Assembly: GCA_012861695.1 (NCBI GenBank)
Contig: JAAOOA010000147.1
Location: 451,001 to 515,000, forward strand
Length of the DNA: 64,000 bases
Origin: Trematomus loennbergii
Taxonomy: Eukaryota; Chordata; Actinopteri; Perciformes; Nototheniidae
Reading direction: 5' to 3'
In this document: positions 42,105-55,800 of the stretch, piece after piece
How positions within the stretch are numbered: position 1 is the stretch's first letter
How the letters are laid out: every line of letters begins with the position of its first letter
Translations under genes and position numbers: made by a program
Notes under the pieces: model-generated
Seen by the model: only the letters and a program-made list of their open reading frames with translations
Told to the model about the DNA's origin: nothing
Databases searched by the model: none

Positions 42105-42789
42105 ATCTGACTAAGTTATAGCAGCACACACACGTACAGAAAATCAATATCCATTATTTAATAATGCAATGTACTGATCCAACCGGTTTCACGGGCCTCA
42201 TCCGTGGCCACAAGAGCATCGCCACGACAACAAGAATAACAGATAAACTGCTGGTGTGCTAATTGAATGCGTGTGTGTGTGTGTGTGTAAATGTTACTAA
42301 TATCAGCAATGCATGTTGGGTTACACAGCGGTGGAAATTGTTGTGGATTGCTCACAGGCTATTTGTCGTTGAGCTGAGTACTTTGTAACTGTCAGTTTCA
42401 GTCTGACAAAGAGATAGAGATTTTAGGCTGTATGTGTTTTGGCTAATACAGAACATCGTTGCTGTGCAGGCCTGCAGGATAACATGACACCCAAAAGTAC
42501 CAACATTTGCTTTGATGGCAGCGCTGTCTGCAGACCTGTGCTGCGAACATAACTCTTTTACAACTCCTCTCACTTTTCTTCACTACACAGTAGGTGTCTA
42601 TGAAGTCGTCTTATTGTCCCACCCACATTGAGGATGCTTCCTACGCCCATGAGTAGGCCTATAAGAAACAAATAACATGTACATGATTAAAAGCCAAATT
42701 AGCATTTAGGCAACAAATCATTTTATTTACCTTTCATGTCATGCTGTGACGTAAACTCCCCTTCCGGGAATTATGAAACTGTGTGGACA

Positions 42790-42836
42790 TATCTATATCT
42801 ATCTATCTATCTATCTATCTAACTATCAAACTCTCC

Positions 42837-42870
<34 letters not shown>

Positions 42871-43440
42871 ATCTATCTAACTAAAATCTCTATCTATCTA
42901 ACTATCTGTCTATCTATCTATCAAACTCTCTATCTATCTATCTATCTATCTAATCTATCTACTACTATCTATCTATCTATCTCTCTCTCTATCTCTCAAT
43001 CTAACTATCTATCTCTCTATCTATCTATCTAAATCTAGTAACCTCAATGAAGTACATTATATTTACATGCAAGTGGACAATCAGATGTTAAATCAAGATA
43101 GTCGTTGATGTGATATTTTAGTCGGAATAAGGTTACAACACATCATTGTTAGAGTACTGCCTATTTAACATTTCCAAAATATTCTTATTTTTTTTTCAGT
43201 GTGTGATCATGGGGAAAGATGACCCGAAACCGAATATGAAACTGTGTGGACATATCTATCTATCTATAACTATTCATCAAACTCTCTATCTATCTAACTA
43301 TCAACTCTCTAACTACTCTCTCTATCTAACTATCTATCTATCTATCTAACTATCTCTCTATCTAACTCTCTATCTAACTATCTCTCTATCTATCTAACTA
43401 TCTATATCTATCTATCTATCTAAACTATCTATCTATCTAA
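42790..43440. repeat. Two (CTAT)n arrays separated by a repeated bfar-intron segment
   Basis: Arrays at about 42,790-43,030 and 43,253-43,440. Between and after them the same about 180-bp piece (AATCTAGTAACCTCAATGAA... to GTGTGATCATGGGG) occurs at 43,033-43,215 and 43,440-43,625. It corresponds to the start of bfar intron 7 (24,005-24,186) in reverse. Confidence 0.8.
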
Positions 43441-43599
43441 ATCTAGTAACCTCAATGAAGTACATTATATTTACATGCAAGTGGACAATCAGATGTTAAA
43501 TCAAGATAGTCGTTGATGTGATATTTTAGTCGGAATAAGGTTACAACACATCATTGTTAGAGTACTGCCTATTTAACATTTCCAAAATATTCTTATTTT

Positions 43600-43930
43600 T
43601 TATTTCAGTGTGTGATCATGGGGAAAGATGACCCGAAACCACAACAGCAGAACGTAAGAGAAGAAACAGGTATACAGGGTAAGAGGACAGTCATTTGTGT
43701 GAGAAATATGGCAAATACTATCTGGAGATTCAGTGAATTCTTCAATAGGCGCTTTCACACCGGAGTACTTTTCCCAGTATCGTTCAGATAGTTCTTGACA
43801 TTTTGCATTCACACCAAAAAAATCCGGAACTAGAACTTAGTTCATGAGAACCTTTTCACCCCTTTTAGTCCCTGCTAGAGAGGTGGTACTTTCCTGGGGA
43901 GGAAAAGGTTCCCAGAGAGGCGAAGTCCGC
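43600..43930 (-). pseudogene. Second inverted bfar-intron copy, exon 7 deleted
   Basis: Intron 7 sequence (GTGTGATCATGGGG) is followed, after a short GAAAGATGACCCGAAACC segment, by intron 6 sequence starting AACGTAAGAGAAG. The whole exon found at 37480..37657 is missing here. The remainder to about 43,930 matches 37,680-37,930. Confidence 0.7.
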
Positions 43931-44072
43931 CCATCTACTTCCGACCCATGGGACCTTATTTCGGAAAAGTTATGCATTGAAGTCAATGGAGAGAGAAAGA
44001 TTATCTTTCGATCCCGTTTGAATTGTGCCACGAATTACACATATGATGTTTGTCAATTTAAAAGATAATTTT

Positions 44073-44129
44073 CCGTTATCGTTATCGTTTATGCGTTTCC
44101 ATGTCGGCAGAAAACGATAACGATAACGG
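44073..44129. repeat. Short inverted repeat with ATCGTTATCG arms
   Basis: CCGTTATCGTTATCGTTT at 44,073 and its perfect complement ending at 44,129, around a 21-nt loop. It may be paired ends of a mobile element. Confidence 0.7.
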
Positions 44130-45301
44130 GTCCCAAGGTGGGTAGATCTGCGAACGAAACGCTCTGGGGGGGCAAACGGCTCAGTGTTTACGCCTACAAT
44201 AATTTCCTGATAATGTTGAAGCAATAGCCCGCCTCTCCCCACCTCTCCTGTTCAGAGATCAGCTGCTGGGCTGTCAGAAGAGGGGGAGGAAAGAGAGGCT
44301 CCGTTTGTATTCTTATATTCTTATATAGAGTCGTTATCAATTTGTTTTAAAGCTCAATAAATAACAAAGAAGACCTTTGACGGCACTTTTCTAATTTTGT
44401 CCGGAAGATTTAAACTTTAACGGACATGTTGACCGGCGGAAAAAAATCTAACTGAAACTCTTCCGCACGGTCCCCTCGTCCCTTGGAAGAGGCGGAGAGG
44501 TGGGTGTTTTTCATCTGCTGGTGGACTACCGGAGAGATTACAGCAGGAGCACACGCTTGCCTCGGGGAGGGAGAAAAAGAGCCAGAGCGTCCACAGCGGA
44601 GAATAAACAGAAGGGCAACCATGACAACCATGCACACTTCTTCGCTGCTTTTGTGGCAGGAGTACAGCGCCACTTACAGGCCTGGTATATGTACTACAGC
44701 GTCTCCAGCGCTTTCGAGGTCGTGTGAACGGACACGTTTCTGGTGCCTATTGCGTGTGGACGGAATACTTTTTGATATCGATTTTGGTCCGTTTGCGTTA
44801 TCGTCCTCGTGTGGCTCCAGCCTCAGTATGACAGGAGAGGACTCTCCTCCACCTCTTTAATAATAGCGCCTTATATCCGGGTGCTAGTGGAGCAAGCTCG
44901 TGAACTTTAGCGCCGGAGCCTCGCAGCGTGGAAACTGTGGGCGCGCATCATTTTACAACTAAAGAGACAGCTACACAAAAAACGCAGCATGTGTACGGCT
45001 CATGTGTACGGCTCTGAGAATCTGCCTTGGTAAAGTAGCAGTGAAAACATGGTACGGAATTTCATTGATTTGGGCATTCTCACAATAAGCAAGTGGAATG
45101 GATTTGATAATGAAGCACTGACACAGCGCTCTACAAAGAGTGGCGAGTGGATAGACCGATTCACGGACTTTCCGCATAGTAAAAGTGGGGGGGTCTAATC
45201 ATTTTAAAAGGTGGGGGGGGGGACTTGTCCCACCCTCATATAATGGCTGCGACGCCCATGGGCCTGCTTATATTTACCAGGCATTGTTGGAGAGAGCCTT
45301 A
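44130..45301. other. Intergenic, probable element interior, no gene assigned
   Basis: A 125-codon plus-strand frame at 44,483-44,860 has no recognisable family and mixed composition, so I leave it unannotated. GTTTGCGTTATCGTCCTCG near 44,790 resembles the arm at 44,073, so an element of about 0.75 kb may end there. A run of G lies at about 45,212. Confidence 0.35.
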
Positions 45302-46057
45302 TGGCGCGTTTCCACTACAGCGCGGAGACGCAGTTTAAGAGGGCTGTGACGTCAGCGGCCCGTCTTGGTTGCGTTTCCACTTGGCCTAGTACCGGCGGCG
45401 GGTCCTAATTCACAGTTTTTCTGGCCTCATAAAATCGCGGGTCTAGGGCCAGAGACAACGAGGCTGAGTCGGGCTGAGTATGCTAAACTAGAGAGAGCAT
45501 CGCTGGCAAGGGGGCTACAACTACAACAAGATGGACATATTTGACCGTGATTTAATGTAATACACGTTTCAAATGATGCCGAAGTAACAACATATGATAC
45601 CGTAGTAAAAAACCATGAATTAATGCTTTGACAAGTCTGCAGACAAGACGGCAGGCGAAAAACCTTTTAAAATGCGTGTTTTCTAAATGGAGATTGGCTA
45701 AGCTAACGCAGTATATGCTCCGACCGTCCACACTCACAACGGCCTATACAGACATAAATAAAGCAGCGACTGTACTCGCCATGACACAGGCAGTCTGTGG
45801 TTTGTACTTGTTTAACTTTTGTCTAGTTTCTGAACATATATGAGGAGCTGTGAGCTCTGAGTGCTAACAGCTAACGGCTGTGTTGTTTTTCTGGGGTCCT
45901 CTGAAGATCACGTCACGGCTCCGCCTACACTGCGTTACTATAGATACTGCCCCAGTTCCTAAACTGTAATGGAAATGCGCCATAAAGTGAGCCAGTCCTA
46001 ACGAGGCCCAGCCATACCGAGCGGGGCCGAGCGAGGCCGTGTAGTGGAAACGCGCCA
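45302..46057. repeat. Inverted-repeat element, family 2, copy 2
   Basis: The ends TGGCGCGTTTCCACTAC and GTAGTGGAAACGCGCCA, flanked by TTA on the left and TAA on the right. Same family and orientation as 14,875-15,640, with scattered one-base differences. No transposase. Confidence 0.75.
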
Positions 46058-46183
46058 TAAGATCCAAGATTGTCATTGTCAGTGTGAAGGTGTCACTGTA
46101 GTCATTTTAATAACTGTAAACAAAAATAATGAATCATAACTTATTCTTATTTAAAACGATTTGATTGATTGAAAACTTTACAA

Positions 46184-46640
46184 CGTCCGCCTTCTAGTGT
46201 TCGACCGTCGCCATGGCTGTAGTTACAACAATAGGGACTGTCTGGAAACAGCAGGGAGAGACTCAATACGCAAAAATAACTACAAATATATATATTATAT
46301 TGCAGTTTTTACAACTTTATTTCTCATTCCATCTAAAAAGTACCCTATTTTATTTCACCCAGTTCTCCTTGATTTTTAAATGCACCGTTTGCTTTAAACG
46401 ACCGCCCTCTAGTGTTCGACCATCGTCATGGCAGCAACGGCTGTCACTACAACAACGTAGGGACTGTCTCAAAACAGCAAGAAAGACTCAACACAAAAAA
46501 ACTATTAAAAACACAATATATGTCCAAATATTAAAGCATTATAATTATATAAACCCGTTTATTTCTCATTCAACCAAAATACCGTATGTTATTCTACCCA
46601 GATGTCCTTAATTTTGAAATGCACCGTGCGCTTTAAACAG
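46184..46640. repeat. Two-unit tandem duplication upstream of txndc11
   Basis: Unit 1 (from about 46,184) and unit 2 (from about 46,396) share CTCTAGTGTTCGACC, AGGGACTGTCT, TTTATTTCTCATTC and AAATGCACCGT in the same order, with moderate divergence. Non-coding. Confidence 0.7.
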
Positions 46641-46665
46641 CTAACAACATTTTACGGTCCCTCCC

Positions 46666-46860
46666 TTACGTCATTGTTGCGGAAGTGAAAAGTCTACGTG
46701 GGAAAGAAAGGTTGGTGTGACCGTGTTTGAATACCAGCAGCACCTATGTCCAATCCAGGTTAGCTCTTTCCTCCTCCCCGTCGAACCAGTCCTCCTCTCC
46801 GCCCCTTGGTAGGCAAATGGACGCGTAGAGAGCCGTAAGCCGGGGAGTATAAATGGGACG
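46666..46860 (+). promoter_or_regulatory. txndc11: Probable txndc11 promoter
   Basis: CTTACGTCA at 46,665-46,673 (the complement of TGACGTAAG) is followed by the ETS-like GCGGAAGTG, a GC box (CCGCCCCTT, about 46,800) and TATAAAT at 46,848-46,854. If the TATA box is used, transcription would start very near the ATG at 46,882, giving a very short leader. Confidence 0.45.
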
Positions 46861-46881
46861 GAGAGCCGCCGACCGCCTGTA

Positions 46882-49800
46882 ATGCTGCGCCGGGTGCGGC
46901 AGTCTTCTCTCCGGCAGGTGCTGTTTCTGATGGCCCGGAGACCAGGGCTGCTCTGCGGGGCTGTGCTGCTCGGAGTGCTGCTCGTACTGGCCGTCAAGTT
47001 CACATGCAGGTAACACACTTCGCTGCCTTAACATACACTTAGTTTATGGTGTGTTTTTGTGACCACCAGGCTAACAGGAGACAACCATGACTGACTGAAC
47101 ATGTGGGTTACTTTGCTGAGAGATACATATGTTGTAGCATTGAAAAGTCGTAAATTAGCTACACCTAATTACAATGTAGCTACTTGTAAGTAATTAGGGT
47201 CTTCATAATGCTGTGGAGTTAATCTAATACTGGCGTGTACTGCAGGTCAGGAGGATTAACTAATGCTATAATCACTTTAAACAGACAGTCCTTTTCCCAG
47301 GAGTCTATCATACCTTTAATTTCTTCGTTTTAATACGGTTTGAGCGTCTGTATTTGTACATGACTCTTAAGTCAACAGTGTTAACGTCATAACTCTGTAG
47401 TAAACAACACATGTATGTTCCTGTGAGGCCAGCTGTGGAGGTTCAGCTGGGGAGACAGAAACTTGAAGCAAAAATGCAAACACATGATCTAAGACACATC
47501 CTGCTTAGCTGGTTGTGGGGGAAGATTGAGTATTGTAAACATTTAAGTAAGAAGTTCAAGTTGTTATTGAAGTACAAGTCAAACAAGTATTATCAGCTAA
47601 AGAGGTGAAAACAATAAGTCAACTCAATTATTTTGGTCAATCATTTGTCTTTATTAATCAGTATCTAGTTCCAGCTCTTCAAGTCAAAGGAGCTTTCCTT
47701 GTTAATCATTATAGTACAAAGAAGGATTATTTTTGGGTTCTGGACTGTTTCCTGAACAAAACATGAATTTATAATAAGTGTTAGTTGCAGCCATAAACCA
47801 GTTGAGGTCTCCATGATCTGCAGCTGATCTTAAATATATTGTATACCCATTTATTGTAAACATAACTCCATCGCAAGTTCTCTGAGCCCAAAGTAATAAT
47901 ACATTTTGAAAGTGCTTGTGTTGTCTGATCAAAAGTCCAAAACCTAAATGGTTTTTAAATTAAAACAATGAAAGCTACCTGATAACTTCATAAGGCACTT
48001 AACAACACATACTTTCCATCTTAACTTATCTTTGGATTTAATGCATAATATTGTATAAGAATGATCTCAGACACATCCTGCCCGTCACCCCAGAGGGGAA
48101 GTGCGTTGCTTGATAGAGGGAACCTAATTGTTTTTGTCATTATTTAGTATTTACATTGAAATCTGTCCTTCCTGTAGCCGTGCTAAGAATGTGGTGGCAG
48201 CAGCTCGGCCTCCGGTGCGGTTCTTCTCTGCCGAGGCCCCGATAGTGGATCTGTACTTGGGTCAGCTAGACCAGGTGAGAAACACACACATCGTATCGGA
48301 GTCAAGTTTTTCTGAAGTGTACGCCAATACATTTTGTAATAACTACTTGTTGAATGGATATGAGGACAGTCCTAACAAAGGAGCAACATGATAAGGCTGC
48401 AGAGTACATACAGCTTACATGTAGTCTTCATTACATTTCCTGTGCGTGAAACTTACTCAAATGTTTCCTAATGTAGCTTTCATCTGACTGCTCCCCAACT
48501 CACATGCTCATTTGTTTGCCATTGCCTTAAATAATAACATTTCTGCAGCTCTACGAGTCGGCTAATAGTTTCTCAAAGTACTTAAAAAAAAATTGTATTT
48601 ATTTGTTTATTCCACATGGTAGTTATTTTAAAACAAAACATGTACACTTATACTGTTTTAGGGAAGAAAATCTTATTTTACCTGCCCCTTCTTACAAAAA
48701 AATAAAACAAATAAATAAAAGTAATATTCTTTCAGTCACAGTTGCTTACAAATACTGAAACATAAAACCAGAACACAATCAACAGTCAACTTCATACTGT
48801 CTAAATATGCTTTCTTTATACATTTTCTTAAACATAAAAATGTTCTTACAGCCCTTTAAATCATTCGGTAAAGAATTCCACTTCTTTACACCAAGAGACA
48901 CATCTGCTTTAAAGTAGTACTTCAATTGTCAGTCCTTAATAATAATAATGCATTCATTGACACTACAATCTAGCAAAGTGGTTAAGTCAATAACTTGTCA
49001 ATAACGTTAACATTTCCTCTGCAGGTGGAGCGTCTCCGCAGCGTGGCGGAGGTTTCTCTGATCTTCTTCTATGCACCGTGGTGTGCTCACTCGATGGCAG
49101 CCAGGCAGGAAGTGCAGCAGGTGGCTAAGAAGCTCGCTAAACAGGTACAGGACACCTGAGGGGTCACAACGTGCACTCTGCACGAGTGTTTACATACCAA
49201 ATGGCACCATTCATTACAGCGCGTGTGTATGATCACTGATAAGGTAGCAGAGAATGTGTTGTTATAGTGACATGCTTATGAGTTTACAGAATACATGTAC
49301 GAGAGTAAATATCGTTTTCAAGTCTCTTAAAGTGCAAAGACAACAGTAGTAATTGTAATATTTTGAGAATAGTCTAAATACGCTGACTATAGACAAACCG
49401 CAAAGAGCAGAGGCCTGTACTACGAAGCTGGATTTTCGCTTAGCCGGCTAACTTCAGGGAAATCTCGGGCTTTCCGGTCCTACGACGCTGGTTCTCTTTT
49501 TAGCAGGCTAGATTTCCATGGTAACTTATGTTGAGCGGCAAACCTGCTCCGGAGCAGGTTAGGTGGCAGGCTAAGAGATCAACTCAGTGAAAGCACCGCC
49601 TGCTGACCAATCAGAGCTCCGTGTGCGGAGTTTAAAGCGATCAAGTCATATTACAGGATAGAGGAAATACAGAAAAACTGCCGTTGCAGGAAAGACAGCC
49701 GGCAAAATCAACTGACTGTGTGAACGTGAACATTAATAGAATATCCCCTCCCATCTTCAGAGCAATCTGACTATTATAATATTAGCGTTAAGAAAGCTTA

Positions 49801-52800
49801 CTTAAATATCTGCCACGACATAAGTAACCGGATCAGAGTAACATTAAGTACAGTCCGCGGCACTGTGAGTGCAGACGTCGATGTGTCCCATTATCATGCA
49901 TATCATATCACATCATAATGTATCATATATTTCCTTATTTGAGTCAGCTTCTTGAGCCGTATCTGGCCGTGCAACACTCACAGTGTCACATACTGTATGC
50001 AGAAGTATTATTTTAAGCACACATTAATTGACGAAACACTCGAGTCAAATGTAATTAAAGTCAGATCGTGTCTTGGACGGGGCAGTGATATATAAACCTG
50101 TTAATGTACGCATTCAAACGCTTTTTCTTTTACCAGCTGTATTCACCTTGCAGGTGCAGCTATGTGGCTTTTATCCTGGTAAAGTGTTTAAGTCATGGAT
50201 GTTTAAAGTTTAACTTCTTCATATTTGACTAATATTAAAGTTCACTTTTCATTCAGGAAGTATGACGCTGCGCTGTCAGTACGCTTGTCCATGTTTGTGA
50301 TTGGTCGAATGCTCCAAATACCACCCCTTTCATGTGAACGCACACCTAACTAGATAGGACACGGCTGGCTTAAGCGATCCACATGATAACCAGCGTCGTA
50401 GTACAGTTTAGCGAGCGCGTATGTTTTGGCTTAGGCCAACCGGCTAACTCAAACATATCCAGGTTAGTTGAACCAGCTTCGTAGTACAGGCCTCTGGTCA
50501 GGTAAGTTTATAGAAATCTGCTGGAGTTATAAAGTCAAATTCACCGTGAAAATCCTGTTTACTAGAATGTGTCTGACTGTTGGGATGATGTTCCTCAGGC
50601 TCAGAGCTTAAGGCTCATTAGTTATGTAAATGAGACTGAATACAGCCTGCACGGACGTATCTCTGACAATGCTCCACACTATACCTGGTCTGTAGTTTTT
50701 CCATCTCTTTCTCCCTCTCTTAAACAAACACACACAGGTGCAGTTTCTAGCTGTTAACTGCTGGTGGAATCATGGGAAATGTAGGAAGCAAAATCGCTTC
50801 TATCAGTACCCGATCATCCACCTGTTTTATAGAAGGTAAGACGCCCTTCCTATCAGAGTTATCAGTTGCTGATTCTGGCTTCAATTCATATGATTTCTGT
50901 GATTTAAAAATACATAATGACGTTTATAACGACACCAAATGAGTCATCTTATTGCTGACACACTTTCTTACTTTCCCAAAGTGACATCTTCACATTTCTA
51001 GTTGCGTTCGGACAACATTTAAAGATATAAATACTTACATTTAAGAAGCAGGAACCAGTTAGCATTTTGTCCTGAAAAGCAAGAAGCAATTACATTTACA
51101 CCTTTTATATATTGTGCCGCATTGATCACACGTTTGTGATATTTAGGTTCATAATGTGTCCGTGTTTTCCCCTGGATTTTCAGTACAGGTTTTTAGCTAT
51201 TCAAATCCTGTTTATTTGTTTACCAGGACAGTGCACATTAATCGACATTTCAGTTTCCACTTCAGCACATTTTGCAAGAGTTAGATAATGAAAACATTTT
51301 CGTCACAGGTCAATTATTAGAAATTGTTTATGCATCTCGTCTCATGATCAGTTGACGTAGTAGACAACCTTAAAATCATTTGATTGGTACATTTGAGCTG
51401 TTGGGTGAGATCATCTTATTGATCTACGATGTTCTTTGTGTTTCCTTGCTGCAGGTTTGGCCTATAGAGTACAAGGGTCCGTATGTAGCTCCATATGTGG
51501 AGAGTTTTATCCTCCGAGTCATCACACCGCTCACTTACCTCCCGTCGAGAGACGCGCTCAAAGAGTTTCTCTCCTATCACGAGGTACTGTTTGACTTCAG
51601 AGAGTTGACGGGAAATCAGTTTGATCTTTACAGTGTGTACTGCACACACTGTAAAGATCAAACTGATTTTGTTACAGTTATGCAAGTTGCTCAAATAAGA
51701 CTGTGGATCAACCTTAGTGTTAAACTGTCTAAGGCTATATTTCAATATGATGTGTTCTAATTGGCTGTCTCTTGTTTGTTTCCAGCCTCGAGTGGTGGGC
51801 TTCTTCCAGTTTAACTCCTCTCCTCAGCCCCCGGGGTACATCACGTATCTGTCCTCTGCCCTGCAGGCCCTGAAAAGGGGTAAGAAATGATCATCGGTAC
51901 TGAAGAGTCGTATGTGTGTCAAGTATGTAGGATAGATATGGCTCGCTTTGGAAAACGCATATGATTGAAAATAGCAGTAAGTCGTATATGGTAATACGGG
52001 TGTCCGCGGGGTCTTAAAAAGTATTAAAAGTTGATAATTTAGCGAAAATTAAGGCTATTCAAAAATATTAAACGGCATTTTCCAAGGTATTACATTTTGT
52101 AGCTTGTTTTCAAAAGTATATAAATTGTCCAAAGAGATTGTATTCTACAGTTGCCTGAATGTAATCATTGCGTAGGTGTGTAGTGTGATTCTGTGTAGTT
52201 TATTTATGGCATCCCGTTGGTTTGACGTCATCTGAACAGGACATCGCACGCTCACTGCTTGATAGCGTGCGCAAAGGTCCGTTTACGCCGGTGTTAAAAA
52301 CATCGTTATGGGGAAATGCAAGTTTGCGTCCAAATGGTTGGAAGATAAGGAGGAAGGACAATCAATACTGTATATAGTAAATGTGAGGTAAGTGTGTCGC
52401 CAATGTAACCGGTTAGAACTAAGTGGCGATGAGGTCTTAAAATGTATGGAAAGGGTCTTAAAAAAGGTCTTAAAAGGTTTTACATTTGACTTCAGGATTC
52501 CTGCGTATACCCTGAGTAAGAAATGTGCAATCCAGTCCTCAGTCTCTTATGTTTTTCTGGTGCAGATTTCCGTGGTGTTGTACGTTTCGGCGTTGTGACC
52601 AACAAGCAGGTGGCCGAGGCCATCTCTCTTAAAGAAGATGAATCCGTTTATCTCAACAGAAGATTTAACTCCTCATTGGTAAGCATTTGTCACCAAGAAA
52701 CTGGTGCTGGAATAATGAAACGCTCGTTACATTTGACTTTCATTTTCGGATGAATGCTAACAATCCCGTTTTTTTTTTTTCGTATGTCAGATTTTCCCTC

Positions 52801-55800
52801 GAAGGGAACGCAACTTCACGTCAGAGGCCATATGTAGCTGGGTGTTTGAACACCGCGAGACCGTCCTCCAATGGCTGCAGCCTCCAGGAACTAAGTCCCG
52901 CCTCCTAGAGCACGAGCTGAGTAAAGGTCCGGCTCTGCTGCTGTTCCTGCCGCACAACCCACTCGGGACCAAACCCAGTCCAATGCTGCAGCAGGTGAGC
53001 ATAAGGAGACACATCACATAGAGAGTGGACGTGATCTTAAGGCTGCCTTTCATACAATGGACCAAAGAATCCCTCTTGTCTCAGGATGGATAGCCTCAGG
53101 TACAATTGAAAGGCCTCAGGTTTCAGTTGTACCTGAACAGAAGAAAGACATATTTGAGATGGAACTCTATCCTTTACTTCCTGTCACAGGGCTCTGTTTT
53201 AGGTCTTTCAGAGCTTTCTTTTATATATTTCTATTATTCACTTACAATATATATTCTATCTTATATTATATATTTATCAGAATCAGAATACCTTTATTAG
53301 TCCCACGGAGGGGACATTTGCATAGTTACAGCAGGAAAAAGAGCCACAGACAGCTTAATGTTACATATGTTAAATATGTGACATGCATTAAAAAAAAGTA
53401 CTAAGTTATGATATAATAAAAAATATAATAAAAAATAAAAAGTTACATAATTTGAACTTCATAACTGGAATAAACTACCTGAAACGACAAGACAAGATTT
53501 AAAACCTTTCCCTTTTCCACCAATATCTATTACATTTCTTGCTCTGCACTTTGGAACCACTTTCATTTAGAGTTATTGAATTGAAGAAAATGCTTATTTT
53601 TGTCCTTTTACAGATTGCATTATTATGTAAACAGATTAAATAGACTGTTTTTGAAAACGGCTATGTAATTAAACCTGTCTTACCTTAACCCAGATGTATG
53701 TACCAAGAACACCTGTTCAAAATAAATAATTATATATAATATATATTATAAATGGGGCGAAGCCTGCGAGCTAGTTCAGGCAGTCAAGTCGAGCACCAAT
53801 CAGACATTAACACGTGACGCACCTCGTCCCTCTTACAACCAACCAAACACATTCTCCTAAACATGCCGCTCTATTAAGCTGCCAGGTCTTCCTGCCTCTG
53901 CCTCGCTATGCTGCTGCTGCTGTGTTCACTTGCTATGCTATGTTCATGTTCCTGCTGCTGTGTTTCATGCTGCTGCTGCTTGCCTCCCCCCACCACCCCA
54001 GCTCCACCTGTAGGCTCGGGGGATAGTTATCTAATCATCACTCAATGTTCTTTGTAAATCTGTGGAGTGATGAGGCCCGAGCCTAGACGCCAAACTCAAA
54101 CTATATGCTGCTTCTAATAAACATATTAAGAAACACGCGAGACTCAACTATCTTTCCTTTGTCTTTCAGATTGCAGACATTGCTGTGCGTTATCATTCCT
54201 GTGACATCGCTAACCACTCCAGCTCAGAGGAAACCTCCCCCCCTCTCGTGCTGCCAGTCAGTCCCTCTCCCAGAGTTCAGTGCGAGTGTGTGTGAGGTTT
54301 GCCTCCGTCTGTCACCATCCAGCCTGAGCAGCTCCTCTGTGCGCTGCTCCTTCTCCTCCACCACTCGGGAGGAGAAGTGTTCCAGTCTCACCTCCATCAC
54401 TGCTGCCTCCACCGACTGCCTGCTGCGTCTCTGAACACCTCCGAGGGCTGCAGCCACTTCCTGAGCAGCTACAGCCCGTTCAGCCAATACAGTGCCTGCT
54501 GCAGAGAAGTAGAACCTCAGCTCAACCAATCACAAGCCAAAGAGGAGCAAGCAGCTCCCCTCACACATCCGTCTTCCCCCCTCGCTCCGCCCTCTCAGGG
54601 GGGCGGGGGCATCACAGGGCTGCGCTGTCACACCAACAGGACGCTCCGGTTCTACCTGCTGGACGTGGCTCTGAACTGGCCCCTGGCGGAGAGGCTGGGG
54701 GCCACGGGAACAGAAGTGTTTCTCCTCACCAGGGGGCCGGGGCACAAGGAGACGGGTCGTTTGCAACCATTGTGCACCTGAAGGACGAGGTTCATTACGT
54801 TCTGCACCGCAGCCCAGCAGCCACGCTGACGGAGTCTCTGGGTGAGACCTGGAGAGTGTTTCAGCCATATCACATGGTCTTATTTGGTTTGGAACTGGTC
54901 AAACTAGTTTCTACAATGGTGGTTAGATCATGCATGAAGTCAAAATATATATACCTGTTCCAAATGTCCACAATCAAAGGTGGAGTTAAAAGCCGCTGTT
55001 ATAGAGTTGTAAGGGGCAATGATTATAGAAACGTGGTTAAAACTTTACACCCTTATATAATTTCGCTTTTAAAAATATTTATAGTGTTGCTCTTAGCTGC
55101 ATTTACGTAAAGTGAAGAGTTTTTCTTTCTGTCCTGTTGATGGAGGAAACAGATTAGTGTGTTGTTGCCTATTGCGGATCGGTGCAAAGAGTAGTGCACA
55201 TTCTCCACATCATCAGACAAAGAAGAGCGAAAGCAAACACTGACATGTTTTGCACACGGTACAGGGGAAGGTCAACACGAAGAAGTGTGCAAGTCATTGG
55301 ACAAAGGAAGTGTTTGGCCTGTGGTGGCTCATTAATAGTATTACAATGTAGATCCTATGGGATGCATATTTATGTAATGTTATCTGGATTGCAGTAGAGA
55401 CATTAGTAGTATTTCTCTTCTCCATGCACGTGAAAGTCAGTAAACTTTGAAATAAATACTTGGATTACTCGAAGACTCATTTGCATATCATACTTGAATA
55501 TGACCTTGAAGGTTATTCTCACTGTGTGTGTCTCCTATCTTTTTACAGAGGCCTTCATCAGGAACTTCAGCGCTCCCACAGCCTCCTGCAGAGACATCTG
55601 GTGGGAGAAGAGGACAGGAAAGTTGGGGAGGGGGAGACTAAGCATGCAGACACACAGCAGCCCCCCCTCGCCGCCTCATCACTGAGCTGACCACCTCCTC
55701 CTTCCTGCCCGCAGTCATGGACGTGGAAAAGGTAAGAAGAAACTGCTTTAATTCCTACTCGCCTTATTCACTAATCTATGTTAGTTACCAACGTTTATTA

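Noticed and set aside
42790..43440. Possible CRISPR-like or satellite array
   Set aside because: Units are simple CTAT tetranucleotides with no spacers; the two longer repeats are copies of bfar intron 7 sequence.
44483..44860. 125-codon ORF in the intergenic repeat region
   Set aside because: No recognisable domain, no splice support, and it sits between inverted-repeat motifs; probably chance.
53035..53345. Possible active LINE
   Set aside because: Only scattered reverse-transcriptase blocks remain, without YxDD or an endonuclease, in frames with stops.
54224..54868. Minus-strand ORFs over txndc11 exon 9
   Set aside because: Antisense shadow of a GC-rich coding exon.
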